NCBI RefSeq assembly: GCF_965224175.1
Contig: NZ_OZ245041.1
Location: 1,550,001 to 1,614,000, forward strand
Length of the DNA: 64,000 bases
Source: Kordia sp965224175
GTDB lineage: Bacteria; Bacteroidota; Bacteroidia; Flavobacteriales; Flavobacteriaceae
Reading direction: 5' to 3'
Positions within the stretch are counted from its first letter, which is position 1, and each line of letters starts with the position of its first letter. Shown one piece after another: positions 43,754 to 50,557 of the stretch. The notes under the pieces were generated by a model. The model did no database searches. It saw only the letters and a program-made list of their open reading frames with translations, and was not told where the DNA came from. The translations under genes and the position numbers were made by a program.

Positions 43754-45856
43754 TTAATTGGACATTTTTTCTAAATAGTAATCATACGTAGCAAACTGAG
43801 AACGTACTTTTATCAGTTGATTCGTGCGATATGCATTGTCTTGCTTTTCTGAAAACACACGTGCTTTTACATTATCACTCCAACCGATATTGAATGTATC
43901 CAGCAATTCTTTTTTGATATCTTCATCATAAATAGGACACGTTACTTCTACCCTTTTGTCTATATTTCGCGTCATCCAATCGGCTGAAGATATATATATT
44001 TTTGGATCGCCATTGTTTCCAAAGATAAACATTCTGGGATGTTCTAAAAATTTGTCAACGATACTTATGGCTTCGATATTTTCACTCATGCCTTCAATGC
44101 CTGGAATTAAACAGCAAATTCCACGAACTATTAACTGAATTTTTACGCCTGCTCGACTCGCATCATACAATTTATCTATGATTTTATAGTCTGATAAACT
44201 ATTGACTTTTATTTTGATGTACGCTTCATTTCCTTCTTGCGCATTTTTAATTTCAGTATTAATCAGCTTGTTTAAAGCATTTCGTGTGTAATGTGGCGAC
44301 ACCAATAAGTGCTTGTATTTTGCAACTTTATAGTTTGTTTCAAAAAAGTCAAATACTTTAGAAACTTCTTTTAAGATATCTTGATCTGATGTAAAAAGTG
44401 TGTAATCTGTATAAATTTTTGCTGTAGATTCGTTTACATTTCCAGTACTTACAAAGCCGTAACGCACTATTTTGTTATTTTCTCTACGATCTACTACACA
44501 GGTTTTACTATGAACTTTTAAACCTGGCACACCAAAGATTAAATTGACACCTTCACTTTGTAATTGTTCTGCATATTTGATATTGGCAGCTTCATCAAAT
44601 CGTGCTTGTAATTCAATTTGAACAGTTACTTTTTTACCATTTTTCACCGCATTGATCAACGAACTGGCAACATGTGAGATTTTTGCCAAACGATATACTG
44701 TAATCTTTATATTTTCTACTTTTGGATCTAACGCGGCTTCTCTTAGGAAACGAACTACGTATGCAAATGTGTGATACGGCGCGTATTGTAGATAATCTTT
44801 TTTTGCAATTTTTTCAAAAATACTTCCTTCTCTACTCAATCCTTTTATAGGTAATGGCGGATATGATTTGTAGAGTAAATCTTTTCTTCCTAAACTTGGA
44901 AACGACATATAATCTCTACGATTGTGATAACGTCCACCAGGAATAAGACTATCAATATCATCGATGCCCATTTTATCAATTAGGTATTCGAATGTATCTT
45001 TATCAATAGTTTTATCATAGACAAAACGCACAGGTTCTCCACTTTTTCTTCCTTTTACACTACTAGAAATCTTTTGAATAAAACTCTTCGTTAAGTCATT
45101 ATCAATATCTAATTCTGCATCACGGGTAATTTTAATCATGTGTGCAGACAAAGATTCATATTCAAAAATACTGAAGATATTACTTAATGAATGACGAATT
45201 AAATCATCGAGAATAATGATATATTTTTTATCGCCTTCAGTTGGCAATACAATAAAACGATCGATTGTTTTTGGAATTTCAATCAATGCGTATTTGATCT
45301 TTTTTACTTTCGGTTTGAAGAAGCGTGATACTTTTTTAGTATTCCTCACTTGTTCTTTCATCACCATACGAATTGCCAAATAAGCTGCTTTGTCTTTTAG
45401 ACTTGGCATTTCGTCTATATCGTCCAAAATCATGGTAACCAAAGCTGGACTTACTTTTTCAATGAAATATTTTTCTATGTAAGCACTTTGACTTGGAGAT
45501 ACTTTTTGTTCATTAACAATGAAAATATTTTCTTTTTCCAGCTCAGATTGCACTTCATTCAGAATGCGCAAACTTTCTGCCTGCTGTTTGATTACAATTT
45601 TGGTAATTCGCTCTAGTAAATCTTTGGCTTTTGCACCTCCTAAAACACTTCTTCCTCCTTTTCCTGCTTGTGCAATACGTTTTACAGTAGCATATCGTAC
45701 TTTAAAAAACTCATCTAAATTGTTAGAGAATATTCCAATAAAGCGTAAACGTTCAATTAAAGGAACTGTTTGATCAGCAGCTTCTTGCAGAACGCGTCCG
45801 TTGAATTGTAGCCAACTGATTTCTCTATTGATGTATTTGTTTTTTGATTGCTGCAT
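43754..45856 (-). CDS. ppk1: Polyphosphate kinase 1
   Basis: A 700-residue enzyme that polymerises the gamma phosphate of ATP into polyphosphate. It has the four-part Ppk1 layout: the N-terminal helical domain with NREISWLQFNGRVLQEA, the head domain, and two phospholipase-D-like catalytic domains. The phospho-histidine is His449 in LKVHSKTCVVDRR; the second site is in SADWMTRNIDKRVEV. Its start overlaps the stop codon of sixA by one base, so translation is coupled. The operon order sixA-ppk1-ppx places synthesis and breakdown of polyphosphate together. Confidence 0.96.
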   Translation of the reverse strand: MQQSKNKYINREISWLQFNGRVLQEAADQTVPLIERLRFIGIFSNNLDEFFKVRYATVKRIAQAGKGGRSVLGGAKAKDLLERITKIVIKQQAESLRILNEVQSELEKENIFIVNEQKVSPSQSAYIEKYFIEKVSPALVTMILDDIDEMPSLKDKAAYLAIRMVMKEQVRNTKKVSRFFKPKVKKIKYALIEIPKTIDRFIVLPTEGDKKYIIILDDLIRHSLSNIFSIFEYESLSAHMIKITRDAELDIDNDLTKSFIQKISSSVKGRKSGEPVRFVYDKTIDKDTFEYLIDKMGIDDIDSLIPGGRYHNRRDYMSFPSLGRKDLLYKSYPPLPIKGLSREGSIFEKIAKKDYLQYAPYHTFAYVVRFLREAALDPKVENIKITVYRLAKISHVASSLINAVKNGKKVTVQIELQARFDEAANIKYAEQLQSEGVNLIFGVPGLKVHSKTCVVDRRENNKIVRYGFVSTGNVNESTAKIYTDYTLFTSDQDILKEVSKVFDFFETNYKVAKYKHLLVSPHYTRNALNKLINTEIKNAQEGNEAYIKIKVNSLSDYKIIDKLYDASRAGVKIQLIVRGICCLIPGIEGMSENIEAISIVDKFLEHPRMFIFGNNGDPKIYISSADWMTRNIDKRVEVTCPIYDEDIKKELLDTFNIGWSDNVKARVFSEKQDNAYRTNQLIKVRSQFATYDYYLEKMSN

Positions 45857-46341
45857 TATTTTAAATCTTTAGGGAACACTTTTAATATGGTTGAACCTTC
45901 ACTGATTGTTTTCCAAGAATCTGTATCAAATTGAATCACTACAGTACCGCTTGTTGGTACATTGTCAAAAAATTGACTTCCGTAGGTATTTACAACTGCT
46001 GTAATAGCGTGATTGTGACCAAACACCATCAATGTATCTACCTCATTATCACAAGATTTTACGACATTCACTAATCCTGAGCCGCCAAAATCATACATAT
46101 CTTCCTTAATCACTACTTTATCAAAAGGATATTGTAAGCAACGTGTAAAAATAGCACAGGTATGTAAAGCTCTGTTTGCAATACTTGAATAAATAATATC
46201 TGGCGTATTGATTTTGTCTGCAATATGATTTGCGACTAAGTGTGCATCCTTAATTCCACGAAGTTTTAACGTACGATCTTTGTCATCTACTGGATATTCC
46301 CAAGACGATTTTGCATGTCTGACTATGATTAAGGTTTTCAC
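45856..46341 (-). CDS. sixA: SixA-like histidine phosphatase
   Basis: A 161-residue member of the histidine phosphatase superfamily. The catalytic motif is VRHAKSSW with the phosphoacceptor His9 and Arg8, and the second catalytic His is in MVFGHNHAI. The short form matches SixA, which removes phosphate from histidine-phosphotransfer domains. Fusion or adjacency to polyphosphate enzymes is common in Bacteroidetes and may point to a role in this pathway. It follows pdxH by 17 bases and overlaps ppk1. Confidence 0.9.
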   Translation of the reverse strand: MKTLIIVRHAKSSWEYPVDDKDRTLKLRGIKDAHLVANHIADKINTPDIIYSSIANRALHTCAIFTRCLQYPFDKVVIKEDMYDFGGSGLVNVVKSCDNEVDTLMVFGHNHAITAVVNTYGSQFFDNVPTSGTVVIQFDTDSWKTISEGSTILKVFPKDLK

Positions 46342-46358
46342 TTTTTTATGATTTTAAT

Positions 46359-47006
46359 TTATGGTGCTAAACGTTCTATTTTCCATGAATAGTCGCCTTG
46401 TAATTGATAACGTATTCTGTCGTGCAATCTGTTGGCTCTACCTTGCCAAAATTCTATTTCTTCTGGTTTTACAATATATCCGCCCCAATGTGATGGACGC
46501 TCTATTTCTTTACCTTCATGTGCTTTTTCAAGATTTTTTAGTTTTTCTTCTAAATAAACTCTTGAAGGAATCACAGTACTTTGGTCTGAAACTAATGCTC
46601 CTAGTTGGCTTCCTCGCGGACGTGATTCAAAATATCCATCAGATAAGTTTTCTGCAATTTTTTCAACTTTCCCTTTAATGATAATTTGTCTTTCCATTGC
46701 TGGCCAAAAAAACGAAATGCAAACATTTGGATTTTTTGTCATTGCCAAACCTTTTTCACTTTCATAATTTGTATAAAAGATAAAACCTTCAAATGTGTAC
46801 TTTTTTAAGAGTACAATTCTACTCTTAGGAAAACCATCAGCGCCAAGCGTACTTAGTGTCATTGCATTGACTTCCGCTACTGTTTCTGATTTTTCAACTT
46901 CCAAAAACCAATTACGAAACATCTCTATTGGATTTTCTACGCAGTTTTCTTCAAGCAGTTCACTTTTTTCGTATGATTTTCGGTAATCACTTAAATCTTG
47001 TTTCAT
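46359..47006 (-). CDS. pdxH: Pyridoxamine 5'-phosphate oxidase
   Basis: A 215-residue FMN enzyme that oxidises pyridoxine or pyridoxamine phosphate to pyridoxal 5'-phosphate. The N-terminal DLSDYRKSYEKSELLEE is typical of the family. The FMN-binding parts are KSRIVLLKKYTFEGFIFYTNYES and SRPRGSQLGALVSDQS, and the C-terminal stretch is EEIEFWQGRANRLHDRIRY followed by WKIERLAP. The length is like E. coli PdxH (218). It is first in the minus-strand unit pdxH-sixA-ppk1-ppx. Confidence 0.96.
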   Translation of the reverse strand: MKQDLSDYRKSYEKSELLEENCVENPIEMFRNWFLEVEKSETVAEVNAMTLSTLGADGFPKSRIVLLKKYTFEGFIFYTNYESEKGLAMTKNPNVCISFFWPAMERQIIIKGKVEKIAENLSDGYFESRPRGSQLGALVSDQSTVIPSRVYLEEKLKNLEKAHEGKEIERPSHWGGYIVKPEEIEFWQGRANRLHDRIRYQLQGDYSWKIERLAP

Positions 47007-47137
47007 TCGTTTTTATTCACGTATTTCAAGCCTATTTTATAGTGACTGCAATTTACAGCTTTTCGTTCGTTTTGAGAAGTAAAAACGATTCCTTTTGTAT
47101 TAAGTTTTTATCAAGTTATTTTATAATTTTTAAACAT

Positions 47138-47169
47138 AAAAAAAGGGACAACAATATGTTATCCCTTTT
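47138..47169 (-). terminator. Terminator of the peptide gene cluster
   Basis: A stem AAAGGGATAACA/TGTTGTCCCTTT on the minus strand, with one mismatch, followed by T7, lies about 23 bases after the last precursor gene. Confidence 0.8.
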
Positions 47170-47191
47170 CTACATTTTATTAAATACTTTT

Positions 47192-47344
47192 TTATCGTTC
47201 CTGACAATGGTCAAAACAAATTGACTCCATGTAAAAAAGGCTCAAACAAGGTAAACCTGAAGCTCCACCTTTTATATTGGTTGTTTTTAAATTAGAAACT
47301 ACTTTTTTGTTCAATTCTAAGTTTTGAATTTTTTGTTTTTTCAT
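47192..47344 (-). CDS. RiPP-precursor-like peptide 1 (50 aa)
   Basis: The minus strand encodes MKKQKIQNLELNKKVVSNLK, then TTNIKGG and a tail with three cysteines (in GLPCLSL, SICFD and DHCQER). The leader matches that of GG-type natural product precursors and class I lanthipeptide-like precursors of Bacteroidetes, where cutting would fall after the double glycine. Peptides 1 and 2 share 15 of the first 20 residues. It lies 33 bases downstream of peptide 2 and just ahead of a terminator. No modification enzyme is encoded nearby. The call is by leader and context; production is not shown. Confidence 0.75.
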   Translation of the reverse strand: MKKQKIQNLELNKKVVSNLKTTNIKGGASGLPCLSLFYMESICFDHCQER

Positions 47345-47377
47345 GATCAAAAATGTTTTGTTTGGTTAAAAGTTATA

Positions 47378-47512
47378 TTACTTAATATCACATTGATCAA
47401 TACAACCTGTTTTTCCATCTACGGATACTAAACCTCCTTTTATATTTCTGATCTCAAAATTAGAAACTACTTTTTTGTTCAATTGTAAGTTTTTGATTTC
47501 TTGTTTTTTCAT
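47378..47512 (-). CDS. RiPP-precursor-like peptide 2 (44 aa)
   Basis: It reads MKKQEIKNLQLNKKVVSNFE, then IRNIKGG, and ends in a 17-residue tail, LVSVDGKTGCIDQCDIK, with two cysteines. The tail has a C-x3-C pattern like those of peptides 1 (CFDHC) and 4 (CEHEMC). Its promoter region carries a copy of the near-palindrome (47624-47644) and a 5'-UTR block shared with peptide 5. It forms a two-gene unit with peptide 1. Of the six, its core is the shortest. Confidence 0.75.
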   Translation of the reverse strand: MKKQEIKNLQLNKKVVSNFEIRNIKGGLVSVDGKTGCIDQCDIK

Positions 47513-47529
47513 GATTATAATATTTTATT

Positions 47530-47572
47530 ATGCCTACGTTTTTATAGGTTTTCGGCAATACCTTTTCAATCG
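47530..47572 (-). promoter_or_regulatory. 5'-UTR block of peptide 2, shared with peptide 5
   Basis: On the plus strand it reads TGCCTACGTTTTTATAGG, then TTTTCGGCAATACCTTTTCA. The block at 48450-48494 has the same framework (TGCCTAC..TTATA..GG.TTTC.GC..TACCTT.TCA). GCC/GGC and CCTA/TAGG segments allow alternative stems in the RNA. Function unknown. Confidence 0.5.
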
Positions 47573-47623
47573 ATTGTTGCCACCAAATTAGATAGGTTTT
47601 TACATGAAAAAAAACGTATATGA

Positions 47624-47644
47624 CGTAAATTGGATGATTTAAGC
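47624..47644 (-). promoter_or_regulatory. Near-palindromic motif, copy 1
   Basis: On the minus strand it reads GCTTAAATCATCCAATTTAC and one more G. It is one of three copies; the arms TTAAATC and AATTTAC flank four bases. It lies 112 bases upstream of the peptide 2 start codon. A half-copy (ATCTAATTT) lies at about 47585-47593. Confidence 0.65.
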
Positions 47645-47660
47645 TATAAGCAAAACATCT

Positions 47661-47831
47661 TTATCTAATAGCGTAACAAATCGTTTCTTCATCAGGATCT
47701 TCGCTCATTTGATAGCCATTGAGTTCTGAAGTTGGCAATGTGCCTCCTTTTATAATTTCTTTTTGAAAACAATTCATTTGAGCAATAGCGATTTTTGATA
47801 ATTTAAGGTTGTATGTTTGTTTACTTTTCAT
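47661..47831 (-). CDS. RiPP-precursor-like peptide 3 (56 aa)
   Basis: It reads MKSKQTYNLKLSKIAIAQMN, CFQKEIIKGG, then a 26-residue acidic tail starting TLPTSELNGY with one cysteine near the end (ETICYAIR). Peptides 3 and 4 share LKLSKxAIA, a double glycine preceded by K, and the tail start TxPTSE. The gap to peptide 4 is 66 bases, so the two are probably co-transcribed. Unlike the other cores this one is strongly acidic (SEDPDEE). Confidence 0.72.
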   Translation of the reverse strand: MKSKQTYNLKLSKIAIAQMNCFQKEIIKGGTLPTSELNGYQMSEDPDEETICYAIR

Positions 47832-47897
47832 AATTACAAGGTGTTTAATGATTTGCGTTAAACTTCTTCATAGTCAAATTAATTTACTCTAAAGAGC

Positions 47898-48059
47898 TTA
47901 GCGACACATTTCATGTTCACATTGAGAATGAAGCCCTGTACTATTAAAATCTTCTGATGTAGGCATAGTTCCGCCTTTTAAAACTTCTCTTTGATTGAGA
48001 CTAATTTTTGCAATGGCTACTTTTGATAATTTTAAGTTTTTAAGTCCTTTGTTTTTCAT
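47898..48059 (-). CDS. RiPP-precursor-like peptide 4 (53 aa)
   Basis: It reads MKNKGLKNLKLSKVAIAKIS, LNQREVLKGG, then the tail TMPTSEDFNSTGLHSQCEHE and MCR with two cysteines. The core is rich in Ser, Thr and Cys, as needed for lanthionine-type rings, but ring formation is only an inference. The near-palindrome copy 2 lies 76 to 97 bases upstream of its start codon. It leads peptide 3 in one transcript. Confidence 0.75.
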   Translation of the reverse strand: MKNKGLKNLKLSKVAIAKISLNQREVLKGGTMPTSEDFNSTGLHSQCEHEMCR

Positions 48060-48134
48060 AATTATTATGTTTTCGTTTTAAATTATTAAGTGATTAAATC
48101 TATTAATTATGATTTGTTAATTAATTGTAACCAA

Positions 48135-48156
48135 GCTTAAATCATCTAATTTAAGG
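48135..48156 (-). promoter_or_regulatory. Near-palindromic motif, copy 2
   Basis: On the plus strand it reads GCTTAAATCATCTAATTTAA and then GG. The arms TTAAATC and AATTTAA flank four bases. It is upstream of peptide 4 and just downstream of the two terminators at 48174-48258. Confidence 0.65.
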
Positions 48157-48173
48157 AATTGACAAAAACAAAA

Positions 48174-48197
48174 AAACACCTTTAAAATAAGGTGTTT
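48174..48197 (-). terminator. Second terminator after peptide 5
   Basis: A 9-bp stem AAACACCTT/AAGGTGTTT with a T-rich minus-strand tail. It follows another terminator at 48229-48258, so the transcript of peptides 5 and 6 is stopped twice. Confidence 0.8.
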
Positions 48198-48228
48198 CAA
48201 GTATTATTTCATTCAAAAATAAGTGTAT

Positions 48229-48258
48229 AAAAAAAGGAGCAATAATTGCTCCTTTTTT
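48229..48258 (-). terminator. First terminator after peptide 5
   Basis: A stem GGAGCAA/TTGCTCC with a 3-base loop and flanking A/T runs, 17 bases beyond the peptide 5 stop codon. Confidence 0.85.
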
Positions 48259-48274
48259 AAAAAATCATATTAGT

Positions 48275-48430
48275 TTAATGACATTGCAAGTTTCCACATC
48301 TACTGTAAAGTGCAGTTTGTGTACATGTTGGCGTACATGAATAATGCCAACCACCATTCACTGCATTCTCTTCTAAAGTTGAAATTTTCTTCTTGTTAAG
48401 TCCTAATTTTAAAGTTCTTGATTTTTTCAT
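48275..48430 (-). CDS. RiPP-precursor-like peptide 5 (51 aa)
   Basis: It reads MKKSRTLKLGLNKKKISTLE, ENAVNGG, then a 24-residue tail with four cysteines and several Ser/Thr (WHYSCTPTCTQTA, then SRCGNLQCH). This is the most lanthipeptide-like core of the set. Its end CGNLQCH is nearly repeated in peptide 6 (CGNLICY). Upstream lie the motif copy 3 and a 5'-UTR block shared with peptide 2. Two terminators follow. Confidence 0.78.
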   Translation of the reverse strand: MKKSRTLKLGLNKKKISTLEENAVNGGWHYSCTPTCTQTALYSRCGNLQCH

Positions 48431-48449
48431 GGTTATAAATTTTTAACAT

Positions 48450-48494
48450 TGCCTACTGTTTATAAAAAGGCTTTCAGCTTTACCTTATCAATTA
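48450..48494 (-). promoter_or_regulatory. 5'-UTR block of peptide 5, shared with peptide 2
   Basis: On the plus strand it reads TGCCTACTGTTTATAAAAAG, then GCTTTCAGCTTTACCTTATC. It aligns with the block at 47530-47572 and sits at a similar distance from the start codon (about 20 bases). Confidence 0.5.
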
Positions 48495-48557
48495 ATTTTA
48501 CGTAAATATTGATACATGCAAGCTATTGAAGAAATAAGAGTTTAAAAAAGTAAGTAT

Positions 48558-48580
48558 CCTTAAATTAGATAATTTACGCC
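48558..48580 (-). promoter_or_regulatory. Near-palindromic motif, copy 3
   Basis: On the minus strand it reads GGCGTAAATTATCTAATTTA and then AGG. The arms GTAAATT and AATTTAA flank four bases. It lies 128 bases upstream of peptide 5 and 11 bases downstream of the peptide 6 stop codon. Confidence 0.65.
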
Positions 48581-48590
48581 TTAAAACAAA

Positions 48591-48752
48591 TTAATAACAT
48601 ATAAGGTTTCCACACTGAGAAATCTGTGCAGAATATCCTTTTGGCGCTGACGCAGGAAGTGATTTCCCTTTTAGATTTGATAGAGCAACTTGTTCTATTT
48701 GTGTAATTGTTTTTTTACTTAATCGTAATTTTTTTGAGTTTTGAGTTTTCAT
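48591..48752 (-). CDS. RiPP-precursor-like peptide 6 (53 aa)
   Basis: It reads MKTQNSKKLRLSKKTITQIE, QVALSNLKGK, then a 23-residue tail starting SLPASAPKGYSAQI and ending QCGNLICY with two cysteines. The usual double glycine is replaced by Gly-Lys, so cutting may differ or the peptide may be inactive. It starts only 20 bases after the regulator gene stop codon and is probably co-transcribed with it. Its leader is the most diverged of the set, yet it keeps the LxLSKKxIxxIE pattern. Confidence 0.72.
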   Translation of the reverse strand: MKTQNSKKLRLSKKTITQIEQVALSNLKGKSLPASAPKGYSAQISQCGNLICY

Positions 48753-48772
48753 GGTTATTGAGTTTTTATTGA

Positions 48773-50539
48773 TTACTTATGTACATGTTTTTCCAATTCT
48801 TTGATGTAGTATGAAGGATTAATTCCCGTTGCTTTTTTGAAATGTTTCGTAAAAGATTCAGGACTTTTATATCCAACTTCTAACGCAATATGTTTTACAG
48901 TATATTGTCTAAATAGTTTATCTTTCTTCAATCTTTCAATAGCGTAATTAATCCGTAATTCATTTAGATATTGATAAAACGTTTTTTCCTTGTATTGTTT
49001 TAATATTTTGGTGAGATATGTTGCATTGGTTTTTGCTTTTTTTGCCATATTAGCCAATGAACAGGAAGATTCTAAAAAATATTCTTGCGCTTCAATCTTT
49101 TCAAGTCTCTTTAAAATTTCTGTCACTTTAGAATCATCTATCACGACTTCTTTTGTGGCACTTTTTATTTCTTCTTTATTTTTTTGAGTATTGTCTGACA
49201 TTAATTTATCAAACATTTTCTTATTGGTTTTTGCTTTCTTTTTATAATATAAAAGCGGCAGCAAGATGATAATACACAATGCAGAAACAGCGGCTATAAT
49301 GTAGAAGTAGAATGCAACCGTTTCATCTTTTTGTTTTATTAATACATCGCGTTTACGAATTTCTGTTTCATATAGTTTGTCATTGATTTTCTTTGTTTTA
49401 GAATCAATCATAGCACTCAATTTCTTTCCTAATTCGGCATATAAATCAGATTTTTTTTGATTGAAAAGTTCATGATAGTTTTTAGCTAAAAGCTCGTATG
49501 TTTCGACTAATTCTTGTGGTCTAAATCCAGTTTCACTTATGCGTTCTGATTGATTTACGAGTTGAATTACTTTCGTTAGTTTTTCTATAGAAGTATTGTA
49601 TTGTTTGAGGCCGAAATAGCTTTTTCCTATATGAAAATACGATTCTGCCAAGCGTTCATCATTGTCTAAAGTTTCTACAAACGTTTTTGCTTTGTTTAAA
49701 TTGACGAGCGCAGTTTGATATTCTCCTTTTTGATTGTAAGCAATACCAATGTCGTGATAAAAATAACTATTCACAACTTCATCTTCTCGCTCTAAACTGG
49801 ATTTTAAACCTTTGTTACTATAATACAAAGCAGAATCTGGCATATGTAATGTTAAGTATGTTCCTCCTATTCCAAGTTCAATAAGATTTCGGTTTCTTGG
49901 AGTACATTTTACTTCTTCTAATTTACTATCTTCATATGCTTCTTTATAAATTCGCAATGCTTCCTTGAGCTTTCCTATATTACGTGTGACTTTGGCGATA
50001 TTTATTCTGGCGATATGAGCATCTTCTAACTTCTTTTGTTTTGTAGCTTCTACAGATACTTTCGAGTAATATGTTAGTGCATTGTCATTATCTCCATATA
50101 GCACATAGGCATTTCCTTTTCGCAGTAAATATTTGAACTCTAATTCTGATCTAAGCGATTTTGGTATGGAATTATATCTCGTATTTAATTTTAATGTCGA
50201 TGGATTGGCGTTTAACGCTATAGAATCTGGTTCATTAAATAGATTATATCCTTTGTCTAGTACTTCTAATGCTTTTTTGTGTTCGCCTTTGTCTGTAAGA
50301 ATAGCTCCTTTTTTCAAAAGCACTTTTACTAGCATAACAGTATCCTTATATTCTATACCGTATGCAATTAATTTATTTGCATCTTTTAAAGCTTGATTTG
50401 GATTTTTCTTTACATTTTTATTAATCAGAACTAGCAATTCATTTCTTAATCGTTCGTCATCTTCTATATTACTTGAACAGTTAGAAAAAAGGCATAACAG
50501 GACAATCCCATACAATAGAAAGGAAGATTTTCTCAACAT
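48773..50539 (-). CDS. Membrane-bound TPR sensor with cytoplasmic AraC DNA-binding domain
   Basis: A 588-residue one-component regulator. The N-terminus is a signal or lipoprotein-like sequence (LLYGIVLLCLFSNCSS, Cys21, with an atypical Asn before it). Several TPR units follow across residues about 60-370 in the periplasm, then one membrane helix (about 410-430), and an AraC-type double helix-turn-helix at about 488-588 (SLANMAKKAKTNATYLTKIL, then HIALEVGYKSPESFTKHFKK). It therefore senses outside and binds DNA inside without a phosphorelay. It follows rnz by 18 bases and precedes the six peptide genes by 20, so it is the obvious candidate to control them. Confidence 0.88.
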   Translation of the reverse strand: MLRKSSFLLYGIVLLCLFSNCSSNIEDDERLRNELLVLINKNVKKNPNQALKDANKLIAYGIEYKDTVMLVKVLLKKGAILTDKGEHKKALEVLDKGYNLFNEPDSIALNANPSTLKLNTRYNSIPKSLRSELEFKYLLRKGNAYVLYGDNDNALTYYSKVSVEATKQKKLEDAHIARINIAKVTRNIGKLKEALRIYKEAYEDSKLEEVKCTPRNRNLIELGIGGTYLTLHMPDSALYYSNKGLKSSLEREDEVVNSYFYHDIGIAYNQKGEYQTALVNLNKAKTFVETLDNDERLAESYFHIGKSYFGLKQYNTSIEKLTKVIQLVNQSERISETGFRPQELVETYELLAKNYHELFNQKKSDLYAELGKKLSAMIDSKTKKINDKLYETEIRKRDVLIKQKDETVAFYFYIIAAVSALCIIILLPLLYYKKKAKTNKKMFDKLMSDNTQKNKEEIKSATKEVVIDDSKVTEILKRLEKIEAQEYFLESSCSLANMAKKAKTNATYLTKILKQYKEKTFYQYLNELRINYAIERLKKDKLFRQYTVKHIALEVGYKSPESFTKHFKKATGINPSYYIKELEKHVHK

Positions 50540-50557
50540 AAATTATTTATATACTTT

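Noticed and set aside
47192..48752. Toxin-antitoxin or small ribosomal/stress proteins as explanation for the small genes
   Set aside because: The repeated leader with Gly-Gly junction and variable Cys tails fits precursor peptides better; no antitoxin-like DNA-binding fold is present.
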